This document shows positions 33,972 through 41,952 of a DNA stretch of 64,000 nt, piece after piece. Position numbers and translations under genes: made by a program. The number at the start of each line of letters is the position of its first letter. Position 1 is the first letter of the stretch. The notes beneath the pieces were generated by a model. The model saw only the letters and a program-made list of their open reading frames with translations, did not search any database and was not told the DNA's origin. Origin of the DNA: JAKLIX01 sp964605655 (GTDB lineage Bacteria > Bacteroidota > Bacteroidia > Bacteroidales > CAIXZF01); contig CAZSDK010000004.1 in NCBI GenBank assembly GCA_964605655.1, forward strand, positions 62,001 through 126,000. Direction: 5' to 3'.

Positions 33972-34661
33972 ATGGCCAAAAACATCGACAGTACTGAAGA
34001 AAAAATCCATAAAGTAGAAGAGGTTCTCAGCAGATCTGAACAATACATCCTTGATAACCGGAAAACCATCTTTATCATCCTCGGTGTCATTGTGGTCATT
34101 GTACTCGGATATCTGGGATTTAAAAAGATCTATCTTCAACCAAGAGAAAAAGAAGCTCAGGCACAGATGTGGATGGCAGAAAAGTACTTTGAACAGGATT
34201 CTCTGAACAAAGCCCTGAACGGTGATGGCACCTATCCAGGCTTCCTTGCCATCATGGATGACTACAGTCTTACCAAGTCGGCCAATCTTGCCAAATATTA
34301 TACCGGAATCATTTATCTGAAGAAGGGTGAATATCAGACCGCACTCGATTATCTGAAAAAATTCAAAGGGAAAGATATTTTGGTGACTTCTATGGCCAAA
34401 GGTGCTATGGGTGATGCTTACATAGAGTTGGGTAATATTGACAAAGCGGTTGAATATTATACCATTGCTGCCGAGGATTATAAGAATGATTTCACAACCC
34501 CCGTGTTTCTCATGAAGGTCGCCTGGACCTGGGAGCAGAAGAAAGATTACAATAAGGCCATAGAATTCTATAAAAGGATACAGGACGAATATCCCAAGAG
34601 TGCTGAAGCCAGGGGTATCGATCGTTATATCAGCCGGGCCAACGCACTGATGGGGAAATAA
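33972..34661 (+). CDS. TPR protein with single N-terminal membrane anchor
   Basis: 229 residues. A cytosolic coiled lead (about 1-30) is followed by one membrane helix (about 33-52, TIFIILGVIVVIVLGYLGF) and TPRs (about 60-225, AKYYTGIIYLKKGEYQTALDY, and DYNKAIEFYKRIQDEYPKS). The build is like YfgM, an inner-membrane chaperone-linked TPR protein, though direct homology cannot be shown here. It leads a run with ribH 11 bp downstream, under a good promoter at 33911. Confidence 0.82.
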   Translation: MAKNIDSTEEKIHKVEEVLSRSEQYILDNRKTIFIILGVIVVIVLGYLGFKKIYLQPREKEAQAQMWMAEKYFEQDSLNKALNGDGTYPGFLAIMDDYSLTKSANLAKYYTGIIYLKKGEYQTALDYLKKFKGKDILVTSMAKGAMGDAYIELGNIDKAVEYYTIAAEDYKNDFTTPVFLMKVAWTWEQKKDYNKAIEFYKRIQDEYPKSAEARGIDRYISRANALMGK

Positions 34662-34672
34662 CCGCCCTGATC

Positions 34673-35173
34673 ATGTCCGGTACGCCGCATTCCCTACACA
34701 AAGAAAATCCTCAGCATTTGCCTTCTGCGCATGATATGCGCCTGGGCATCGTTGTGTCGAAATGGAACAGGGAGGTCACGGAAAATCTTCTGGACGGGGC
34801 TCTTCAATGCTTAGTGAAACAGGGAGCAGATGCGAATAATATTCTTGTTCATTGGGTCCCAGGAAGTTTTGAGCTTCCTTTGGCAGCGGCACAGATACTG
34901 AGGGAAAAAGAGATGGATGCAGTCCTTTGCCTGGGATGTGTCATTCAGGGAGAAACCCGGCATTTTGAGTTTATCTGCCAGGCAGTGGCTCAGGGTATCA
35001 TGCAGGTTGGCCTGCAGTTTCAGAAGCCCGTTGTTTTTGGAGTCCTCACTACCCAAAACCTGGACCAGGCCATGGCCAGGTCGGGAGGCAGTTTAGGGAA
35101 CAAGGGGATCGAGGCAGCGGTGACGGCCTTGGAAATGGTGAGCCTGTCCCGGTCACTCAGCCAGGAAAAATAA
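34673..35173 (+). CDS. ribH: 6,7-dimethyl-8-ribityllumazine synthase
   Basis: 166 residues. It makes lumazine, the precursor of riboflavin, from the pyrimidine amine and dihydroxybutanone phosphate, usually as a 60-mer. The motifs are WNREVTENLL, VPGSFELPLAA and GETRHFEFIC with catalytic His97. The first 20 residues are an extra lead that may be disordered; Met22 at 34736 would give a core-length protein. No other rib gene is nearby. It lies between the TPR gene and fmt with 8-11 bp gaps, which indicates one operon. Confidence 0.96.
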   Translation: MSGTPHSLHKENPQHLPSAHDMRLGIVVSKWNREVTENLLDGALQCLVKQGADANNILVHWVPGSFELPLAAAQILREKEMDAVLCLGCVIQGETRHFEFICQAVAQGIMQVGLQFQKPVVFGVLTTQNLDQAMARSGGSLGNKGIEAAVTALEMVSLSRSLSQEK

Positions 35174-35181
35174 TCTTCCCA

Positions 35182-36186
35182 ATGGGAATGGACCAACCTA
35201 ACATCATTTTCTTTGGCACCCCGGATTTTGCCGTTCCTTCTCTGGAAATATTAATAAAAAAAGGTTTTCATGTCGCTGCAGTCGTTACGGCTCCCGACAG
35301 GCCTTCAGGGCGTGGACTGAAGCTGCAGCCTTCTCCTGTAAAAAAGGTAGCCATGACTTCTGGGATACCTGTCTTGCAGCCAGAACAACTCAACGACCCT
35401 GTTTTTGTCGAAGAATTAAGTGCCTTAAACCCGGACCTGCAAGTTGTGGTTGCATTCAGGAAGCTTCCTTTGGCTGTCTGGAGTATGCCCTCGCTTGGAA
35501 CTTTCAATCTGCATGCCTCACTTTTACCCGATTACCGCGGTGCAGCACCCATCCATTGGGCGGTCATCAACGGGGAGACAACAACAGGACTGACCACCTT
35601 CCTGATAGATGAGAACATCGATACGGGTAATATCCTCCTTACCAGAGAAATGGAGATCTTTTCTGACGATACCACCGGCAGTCTCCACGACCGAATGAGC
35701 GTGGCAGGTGCTGCACTGGTGGCTGAAACGGTCGATGCACTGGTTCAGCGGTCTATCACTCCAAAAGCACAGGCATTGATAGGGTTAGAGGGTCAAGAAT
35801 ACCATCTGGCCCCTAAAATAAGCAAAGCCGATGGCCGCGTGCGATGGGACAAGGATGTTGCCTCTATCTATAATCATATCAGGGGAATGTTTCCTTTCCC
35901 AGGAGCGTATGTTTGTCTGTCCGACCCGCAGGGTGAGTCCTGGCAGTTTAAAATTCATAAGGCAAAACCTGAGAAGGACCCTTCAGTGCATAGGGCAGGC
36001 ATTCTCGACACCGATGGAAAGGCTTATGTTCGTATCTCCGGACTGAATGGATGGATCTCCATCATGGAATGGCAAAAAGAAGGAGCAAGGCCGGTGATGA
36101 TCCGTGACTTCCTAAACGGGCACCATCATTTTGGTTCTTGGAGGGTAGAAATGGAGTGTTCAGACCAACTGAATGCGGAAAAATAG
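35182..36186 (+). CDS. fmt: Methionyl-tRNA formyltransferase
   Basis: 334 residues. It formylates initiator Met-tRNA with 10-formyl-tetrahydrofolate. Catalytic residues Asn109, His111 and Asp147 are present in FNLHASLLPDYRGAAPIHWA and IDENIDTGNIL. The C-terminal OB-like domain runs from about 210. Met1 and Met3 are both possible starts. It is the last gene of the run starting at 33972. An A-T-rich gap with the HU promoter follows. Confidence 0.96.
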   Translation: MGMDQPNIIFFGTPDFAVPSLEILIKKGFHVAAVVTAPDRPSGRGLKLQPSPVKKVAMTSGIPVLQPEQLNDPVFVEELSALNPDLQVVVAFRKLPLAVWSMPSLGTFNLHASLLPDYRGAAPIHWAVINGETTTGLTTFLIDENIDTGNILLTREMEIFSDDTTGSLHDRMSVAGAALVAETVDALVQRSITPKAQALIGLEGQEYHLAPKISKADGRVRWDKDVASIYNHIRGMFPFPGAYVCLSDPQGESWQFKIHKAKPEKDPSVHRAGILDTDGKAYVRISGLNGWISIMEWQKEGARPVMIRDFLNGHHHFGSWRVEMECSDQLNAEK

Positions 36187-36248
36187 CAGTATTTTTCAAC
36201 AAAAGCGTCTTTTTTTTCAATATTTGCAGGGGTTTTGGGCTCAGGGTA

Positions 36249-36278
36249 TTGACTTTTCGCTGAAATAGCTTATATTTG
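36249..36278 (+). promoter_or_regulatory. Promoter of HU gene 1
   Basis: TTG at 36249-36251, 19 bases, then TATATTTG at 36271-36278; the ATG is at 36324. It has the same spacing and -7 box as the promoter of HU gene 2. Confidence 0.8.
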
Positions 36279-36323
36279 CACAAAACTAATCCTCCAACCT
36301 ATTATTAACCAAAAACAAGGACA

Positions 36324-36596
36324 ATGAACAAAGCAGAATTGATTGATGCTATCGCATCTGAGTCAAAGATGACAAAATCTGATGCCAAGAAAGCTTTGGA
36401 CGCTTTCATCGAAGCTACTTCAAAAGCTTTAAAGAAAGGCGATCGTGTTGCTTTGGTTGGCTTTGGCTCCTTCTCAGTAGCCAAACGCGCTGCCAGAAAA
36501 GGTAGGAACCCGCAAACAGGCAAAGAAATTAAGATCGCTGCTAAAAAAGTGGTGAAATTTAAAGCCGGTTCTGAGCTTTCCAAGAAAGTAAAATAG
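36324..36596 (+). CDS. HU family DNA-binding protein 1
   Basis: 90 residues. It is a basic nucleoid protein that bends DNA as a dimer. MNKAELIDAIASESKM starts the helical body, and GFGSFSVAKRAARKGRNPQTGK is the beta-arm with the conserved RNP tip. It is closely related to the second HU gene 207 bp downstream (the arm differs at few positions). It has its own promoter and terminator, and high expression is likely. Confidence 0.95.
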   Translation: MNKAELIDAIASESKMTKSDAKKALDAFIEATSKALKKGDRVALVGFGSFSVAKRAARKGRNPQTGKEIKIAAKKVVKFKAGSELSKKVK

Positions 36597-36619
36597 TTTT
36601 GTCTCTTTTACTCAAAAAA

Positions 36620-36647
36620 ACGCCTTAGCAATAAGGCGTTTTTTTTT
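36620..36647 (+). terminator. Intrinsic terminator after HU gene 1
   Basis: ACGCCTTA (36620-36627) pairs with TAAGGCGT (36632-36639), followed by a run of T. A matching A-run before the stem would let it work on both strands. Confidence 0.92.
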
Positions 36648-36748
36648 GCCTTAATGGGATGAGTTGCCTTATTTCGGAGTGTTTATGACAGAAATATGAA
36701 CATTAAACCGTAATTATCAACAAATTTTGCTGACTTTGCAGATTTTAC

Positions 36749-36778
36749 TTGCTTTTTTAACTTCTTTATATATATTTG
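36749..36778 (+). promoter_or_regulatory. Promoter of HU gene 2
   Basis: TTG at 36749-36751, 19 bases, then TATATTTG at 36771-36778; the ATG is at 36803. Confidence 0.8.
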
Positions 36779-36802
36779 TGAGATAATTTAAAACTTAAGA
36801 AG

Positions 36803-37066
36803 ATGAATAAAAAGGACTTAATCGGTGCTATCGCTGCTGAAGCCAAATTAACCAAGGCTGAATCCAAAAAAGCTCTGGACGCAATCGTTAATGTTACTAC
36901 AACTGCATTGAAGAAAGGTGACAGAGTTGCCTTAGTAGGCTTTGGCTCATTTTCTGTCGTAAAAAGGGCTGCAAGAAAGGGTAGAAACCCCCAGACAGGG
37001 AAAGAAATCAAGATCGCTGCCAAGAAAGTAGTGAAATTCCGGGCTGGAAGTGACCTGAGTAAGTAA
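36803..37066 (+). CDS. HU family DNA-binding protein 2
   Basis: 87 residues, a tandem paralogue of HU 1. The beta-arm (SVVKRAARKGRNPQTGK) and the C-terminal helix are almost the same, while the first helix differs (KKDLIGAIAAEAKLTKAE). It ends three residues earlier, at SDLSK. It has its own promoter and terminator, so the two are separate units and could be regulated apart or form heterodimers. Confidence 0.95.
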   Translation: MNKKDLIGAIAAEAKLTKAESKKALDAIVNVTTTALKKGDRVALVGFGSFSVVKRAARKGRNPQTGKEIKIAAKKVVKFRAGSDLSK

Positions 37067-37081
37067 GCCTTATTCATCAAG

Positions 37082-37114
37082 AAAAAACTCCGGCCTAAAC
37101 CGGAGTTTTTTTTT
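37082..37114 (+). terminator. Intrinsic terminator after HU gene 2
   Basis: ACTCCGG (37087-37093) pairs with CCGGAGT (37100-37106), extended by A-runs against the T-run that ends at 37114. Confidence 0.92.
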
Positions 37115-37138
37115 ACCCAACTGTTATCGGAAATAACA

Positions 37139-37837
37139 ATGAACTTTGAAGAAGACAGTGTCCTTAAAGAACAACAGGAATTGTTGGGCTTCCTCTCCTC
37201 CTTCATTACTGAAAACAGATTCCGGCGGTTTAAGGATATCATTAATGACCGGACCCGCTATCTGACGGTCATTCTTGAGAATATTTACCAGTCGCATAAT
37301 GCCAGCGCCGTGCTGAGAAGCTGTGAATGCTTCGGTATTCAGGATGTTCATGTCCTGGAATATCAACATACGTTCAAATCGAATCATGACATTGCATTGG
37401 GTGCCGACAAATGGTTGACCCTGAAAAGATATAAAACAAGGGAGGAATCTCAGACATTACTAAACCATCTGAAAAATCAGGGATACAGATTAGTGGTCAC
37501 TTCGCCGCATATCGACAGCTATAACCTCGATAACCTGCCACTCAATCAGAAAATCGCCCTGGCCTTCGGTACCGAACTGGAAGGAATATCCAATGAAATC
37601 AGTCAACAAGCCGACTGCTTCCTGCGCATACCTATGGTTGGCCTTACCGAAAGCCTTAATATTTCCGTTTCAGCTGCCATCATTTTGTATACTTTGTCCT
37701 GGAGAATAAAAAACTCAGATCTTTCATGGGGTTTGTCAGAAACAGAACAAACGGAGCTGCTCCTCGACTGGACCAGAAAAACCCTTTCGCAACCAGATAT
37801 TCTGGAGAATCAATTCAAAAAGATGAAGGGAAGCTAA
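37139..37837 (+). CDS. trmH: tRNA (guanosine-18) 2'-O-methyltransferase TrmH-like (SpoU family)
   Basis: 232 residues. It has the SPOUT fold with the three SpoU motifs: NASAVLRSCECFG (Asn54, Arg60), FGTELEGIS (143-151) and IPMVGLTESLNISVSAA (164-180), which form the knot that binds SAM. The extended N- and C-terminal segments fit TrmH, which methylates G18 of tRNA, rather than RlmB. It begins 25 bases after the HU 2 terminator. Confidence 0.9.
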   Translation: MNFEEDSVLKEQQELLGFLSSFITENRFRRFKDIINDRTRYLTVILENIYQSHNASAVLRSCECFGIQDVHVLEYQHTFKSNHDIALGADKWLTLKRYKTREESQTLLNHLKNQGYRLVVTSPHIDSYNLDNLPLNQKIALAFGTELEGISNEISQQADCFLRIPMVGLTESLNISVSAAIILYTLSWRIKNSDLSWGLSETEQTELLLDWTRKTLSQPDILENQFKKMKGS

Positions 37838-37855
37838 ATGACCGGATCTCTGAGA

Positions 37856-37875
37856 AAATTCCCCGACGGGAATTT
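37856..37875 (+). terminator. Possible weak terminator after trmH
   Basis: AAATTCCC (37856-37863) and GGGAATTT (37868-37875) form an 8-bp stem with a 4-base loop. There is no proper T-run, so it is only a candidate. Confidence 0.35.
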
Positions 37876-38035
37876 ATTGGAACAGACGAATCATTGGGAA
37901 TGCAATAATATAATATGGTGTGGGTCTGAAATGGCTGAAGTTCATAATATTTCTTAGGAAGAAAACGGGTAAAAATTTTGGTTTTTAAGAAAAGTTTTAT
38001 ATCTTCGGGTTTTCTTCAGAGCTGCATTCACAATA

Positions 38036-40087
38036 ATGCCCGGTAAATCTTATAAAAAGACAGGAGATATTAGCGGGATTCTGGCTATGAACAGCCCGGA
38101 TTCTTTAGCCCTTGCACTGGAAAGTATATCGGAATGTGTCAGCATTACAGATGATCATAACATGATCCTGTATGTAAATAGGGCATTTTTGAACACTTAT
38201 GGTTATGAAAGGAAAGAAATCCTGGGCAAGAGCATCAGTATCCTTCGGTGCGGAGATTACAACGAAAAGACCGACGTCATTCTAAAAAAGACCAGGGAAG
38301 GACACTGGCAGGGTGAGCTTGTTAACAAACGGAAAGACGGCACTGAATTTCCCGTGTTTATCTCAACTTCCAGAGTGGAAGGTGAAGACGGATCTTTCAT
38401 AAGTCATATTGGCGTGGCGGTTGATATTACTGAACAAAGAAAACTCCAGGAACATTATCGCGTTTTGGTGGATTATTCGCTGCAAGGACTGTTGATCATT
38501 CAACACGGCAGGATTGCCTATTCCAACCACAAAGCTTCTGAAATATTTGGCTATTCACAGGATATCCTGATGAATTTCACTGAAAGTGAGGTGCTTGGTG
38601 TTTTTCATCCCCTGGACAGGAAATCTGTGATTGACATCAACCTTAAGGTCAGGTCAGGACTGATGGAATCAGGCATGCTTGAATGCAGGATCATCTCTGC
38701 CGACCACCAGCTGAAATGGGTGCAGCTGTTTTCGATGAAGACCAATTTTCGAAGTGATGATGCGGTGCAGTACGCTTTTATCGATATCTCTGAGAAGAAA
38801 TCTGCCGAACTGGGATACATCAAGGTAAGTGAGAAAATCAAAAGACAAAGTCTGGCCCTCAGGGAGTTCATCTCTTACAATCCGGATGATCTATACGAGT
38901 CTATTTCTAAACTGACAACGACAACCTCCCAAATTATCGAGGCCGAGATCGTGGGAATCTGGGTGTATGACAAAGAAATGAACCAGATACGTTGCCTCGA
39001 TTATTATGACCAAAGAACGGACACTCACCAAAAAGGACAAGTTGTCGAGATCGGAATGTTTCCCTCGATAAAGGATTTATTCCAGAACAGCCGCCTGATC
39101 TCATTACCCAATGTGAGTGCAGAACCAATATTTGATGATTTGAAAACGAATTGTCTGCATCCTCAGGCCGTTTCAATTCTGGGTATTAAATTTGGTTATG
39201 GTAAGGATTTTCAGGGATTTGTTTGCTGTGAGCATTGCAGCGAAGTGACTTATTGGTCGGAGGAAGACCAGATATTTCTGAGCAACATCTCCGATCTCAT
39301 TACCTTCTTTATTGAACTGGATCAGAGAAACCAGATCGTGAAAGTTCTCAGGGATAATGAATTAAGATTATCGGAGCTGGTAAAGACCAAGGATACTTTT
39401 CTTTCAGTCATCGCTCACGACCTCAAAAATCCTTACCATGCCATTGCAGGCTTCTCCGAGTTGTTATACCATGAGTACGACCGATATTCTGACGAAGAAA
39501 AGAAGCTGTTTATCTCCAAAATATTTGAATCTGCCCAAAATACATACAAACTGTTGCAAAACCTGTTGGATTGGGCAAACCTTCAATCCGAAAAGATCAT
39601 ATTGAAGAAAGAAAGGCTGGATCTTTCCATCATGATGAATGACACTCTTTTCCTGCTTAAACCACAAGCGGATAACAAAAATATTTCCGTGAACTCTGAA
39701 ATTGCCTATGGTACAGAAGTAGCTGCCGATGAGAATATAGTGAAGGCTATACTCAGAAACCTGATTACCAATGCGATCCATTTCTCGTGGCCGGATAGCA
39801 AAATTCTGGTGTCAGCCAAACTCGTCAAATCGAATGTGGAAAGTCATTACCAGGTTAAAGTGGCCGACCAGGGAGTGGGTATCAGCCCGGAAAGCATTAA
39901 AAAGATTTTCCGGATCGAGGAGAAGTTCAGGACCAAAGGTACTTCAGGAGAATTTGGAACAGGTGTGGGTTTGATATTGACTAAGGATTTTGTAGAGATC
40001 AGTGGCGGAAAAATATGGGTCGAAAGTGTGGTTGGTAAAGGGAGTTCATTTTATTTCACTTTGCCGGTTTTTAAAAATGAAGGATAA
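38036..40087 (+). CDS. PAS-PAS-GAF sensor histidine kinase
   Basis: 683 residues, without membrane helices, so cytosolic. Order: a PAS domain (about 25-130, with RKDGTEFPVFIS), a second PAS (about 140-255), a GAF-like domain (about 290-430), HisKA with the phospho-acceptor His461 in IAHDLKNP, and HATPase (about 565-680) with N-box NLITNAIHFS, G1 DQGVGIS and G2 GTGVGLILTKD. There is no receiver domain, and no response regulator gene lies next to it, so its partner is elsewhere. A TATCTTCG box at 38000-38007 resembles the -7 consensus. Signal unknown. Confidence 0.92.
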   Translation: MPGKSYKKTGDISGILAMNSPDSLALALESISECVSITDDHNMILYVNRAFLNTYGYERKEILGKSISILRCGDYNEKTDVILKKTREGHWQGELVNKRKDGTEFPVFISTSRVEGEDGSFISHIGVAVDITEQRKLQEHYRVLVDYSLQGLLIIQHGRIAYSNHKASEIFGYSQDILMNFTESEVLGVFHPLDRKSVIDINLKVRSGLMESGMLECRIISADHQLKWVQLFSMKTNFRSDDAVQYAFIDISEKKSAELGYIKVSEKIKRQSLALREFISYNPDDLYESISKLTTTTSQIIEAEIVGIWVYDKEMNQIRCLDYYDQRTDTHQKGQVVEIGMFPSIKDLFQNSRLISLPNVSAEPIFDDLKTNCLHPQAVSILGIKFGYGKDFQGFVCCEHCSEVTYWSEEDQIFLSNISDLITFFIELDQRNQIVKVLRDNELRLSELVKTKDTFLSVIAHDLKNPYHAIAGFSELLYHEYDRYSDEEKKLFISKIFESAQNTYKLLQNLLDWANLQSEKIILKKERLDLSIMMNDTLFLLKPQADNKNISVNSEIAYGTEVAADENIVKAILRNLITNAIHFSWPDSKILVSAKLVKSNVESHYQVKVADQGVGISPESIKKIFRIEEKFRTKGTSGEFGTGVGLILTKDFVEISGGKIWVESVVGKGSSFYFTLPVFKNEG

Positions 40088-40096
40088 GGCTGTTGT

Positions 40097-40129
40097 TTTG
40101 TATTTCTAAAATGAAAGTTTATAATTTTG
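40097..40129 (+). promoter_or_regulatory. Promoter of the bTHX gene
   Basis: TTTG at 40097-40100, a 21-base spacer, then TAATTTTG at 40122-40129; the ATG is at 40160. Confidence 0.75.
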
Positions 40130-40159
40130 TTTCTTTCAATAATATAAAAACACTAATCT

Positions 40160-40561
40160 ATGGGAAAAGGAGATAAAAAAACGAAGAGGGGTAAGATCAT
40201 CATTGGTAGTTACGGTGTTAGAAGATCAAAGAAAAAGAATGCCAAAATCAGCACCGTCCCCCGTTCCCTCAAAAAAGAGGAGAAGGTGATTAAGGAAAAG
40301 AAGGCGCCCAAAAAAGCTCCTGCTTTGGCAGAACCCGAACTTGCCTTTGAAACACTGCCCGTTGATGTTGCTCCTGTTGAAGAAGTGATGGTCCAGGAGA
40401 AAACTGTTGAAACAACAGTATCAGTAGAAAAAACCGAACCCGTACCCAAGAAAAAGGAAAGTACGGCAAAAAAGGTCAAAAGCACTGAACCAAAAAAAGA
40501 ATCTAAAGGGGAGGTTACTGACGAAACCAAAAAGAAAAAAACAAAGGCAAAAAAGGAATAA
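40160..40561 (+). CDS. 30S ribosomal protein THX (bTHX) with long charged tail
   Basis: 133 residues. The first 24 (MGKGDKKTKRGKIIIGSYG and VRRSKK) match the THX peptide of the small ribosomal subunit, which in Thermus is only a short peptide set in the 16S head. Here the core is followed by about 100 extra residues: an acidic middle (FETLPVDVAPVEEVMVQE) and a Lys/Glu-rich, low-complexity tail (PKKKESTAKKVKSTEPKK). The tail is probably disordered and may bind RNA or DNA. It has its own strong promoter and converges with the murD gene 5 bp away. Confidence 0.82.
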   Translation: MGKGDKKTKRGKIIIGSYGVRRSKKKNAKISTVPRSLKKEEKVIKEKKAPKKAPALAEPELAFETLPVDVAPVEEVMVQEKTVETTVSVEKTEPVPKKKESTAKKVKSTEPKKESKGEVTDETKKKKTKAKKE

Positions 40562-40566
40562 ACCTC

Positions 40567-41952
40567 CTACAAAGTAAATTCGGAAACCATCTTCTTAAAG
40601 GTGTTCCCACGGTCTTCAAAATTTCTGAAACGGTCATAACTGGAAGCAGCAGGGGATAACAGGCAGGCGTCTCCTGCATGAGTGTGTTTAAAGGTAAGGG
40701 TCATCACAGTTTTATAATCCTCTGCAAAAAAGGTCCGGAACCTTACGGTCCTGTTGTTCAGGATTTTCATCATCCGTTTTCCTGCTTCACCGGTGAAGAT
40801 CACATTATCTAAGTTTGATTCACAAAGGAATTCGATCAGATGTTGGTATTCGATGTTCCGGTCATAACCACCGAGAATCAGCGTTTTAACTCCGTTCACT
40901 GATCGTAGTGCCTCCATCGTGGCTTCAGGTATGGTAGAGATGGAGTCATTATAAAACCGGATACCCCGGAAGGTCCCGAAATATTCTATCCTGTGTTCCA
41001 AAGGTTTGAAGCATCTGATGGCACTTTCCATCATGGAAGGTTCAATCCCGCTCAGAAAGGCGGCCTGGATGGCTGCCATGATATTGATCAGGTTATGACG
41101 GCCCGGAAGTGGCGAGTCTTTCACATCATGTAAAATCACCTGTTCACTTTCGGGTGTCTGAAGCATCATTAAGTTGCCCTCGAGATAACATCCGGGGACC
41201 GGCTTGGATAGCAGGCTAACCGGGAACAATTTGCTTTCTGGCGGATTGGTCCTGATCAGGTTTGTAATAACAGGATCTTCAAGGTAATAGATGAGCCGGT
41301 CGTTCGTATTTTGCTGTGATGCAATGCGGTACTTGGTGTTCTGGTAATCTGAAAGATCATGATAATGATCGAGATGTTCCTGGAAAATATTCAGCAGGAC
41401 CGCTGTGGCAGGTGCAAGAGGCAGGCCTTGCAGTTGATGGCTCGATATCTCGAAGACAGCCGTTGTTTCTCCCCTCATCGACTCCACGGCCGACAGGGGA
41501 GGTATCCCGATGTTGCCCAGCAGCACCGAGGGTCTGCCTGAGTGCTGAAGGATATGATGCAGCAATGAGGCAGTGGTGCTTTTCCCTTTGGTCCCTGTAA
41601 CCCCGATGGTCTGATTCCTGAATGCCATTAAAAACCACTCGGTCTGAGAGGTGATCCAGGTTCCTTGGGGTGTTACGGGCAATATCTTAAGGGGTATCCC
41701 GGGACTTTTCACCACCACATCAGCCGAGCTAACCTGCTGGAGATAGTTCTCACCGGTAACACAGTCCGCCTTGGAAAGATGAGCTGTATCAGGATTGGGG
41801 AGCAGGTTTTCATTTTTATCGGCAATCGTAAGAGGGAGGTCCGGCATCAGTCTGCTGAGGAATTCATGAGTGGACCTTCCTTCACGGCCATAACCGAGAA
41901 TGAGGACCTTTTTCCCGTGAAGGAGCCGTCTCAGAGGATCAAATGCCTGCAT
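40567..41952 (-). CDS. murD: UDP-N-acetylmuramoyl-L-alanine:glutamate ligase (MurD family; maybe MurD2)
   Basis: 461 residues. This Mur ligase adds glutamate to UDP-MurNAc-L-Ala. The ATP loop is GVTGTKGKSTT (about 117-127), the N-terminal Rossmann motif is VLILGYGREGRST, and DHYHDLSDYQNTKY, LPGRHNLINIMAA and YNDSISTIPEA are further Mur ligase motifs. It overlaps the MurL-like gene by 14 bp. In the alternative pathway known from Xanthomonas, the partner ligase (MurD2) adds L-Glu and MurL inverts it. The context therefore raises the possibility that this enzyme takes L-Glu, but the sequence alone does not settle D against L. Confidence 0.88.
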   Translation of the reverse strand: MQAFDPLRRLLHGKKVLILGYGREGRSTHEFLSRLMPDLPLTIADKNENLLPNPDTAHLSKADCVTGENYLQQVSSADVVVKSPGIPLKILPVTPQGTWITSQTEWFLMAFRNQTIGVTGTKGKSTTASLLHHILQHSGRPSVLLGNIGIPPLSAVESMRGETTAVFEISSHQLQGLPLAPATAVLLNIFQEHLDHYHDLSDYQNTKYRIASQQNTNDRLIYYLEDPVITNLIRTNPPESKLFPVSLLSKPVPGCYLEGNLMMLQTPESEQVILHDVKDSPLPGRHNLINIMAAIQAAFLSGIEPSMMESAIRCFKPLEHRIEYFGTFRGIRFYNDSISTIPEATMEALRSVNGVKTLILGGYDRNIEYQHLIEFLCESNLDNVIFTGEAGKRMMKILNNRTVRFRTFFAEDYKTVMTLTFKHTHAGDACLLSPAASSYDRFRNFEDRGNTFKKMVSEFTL

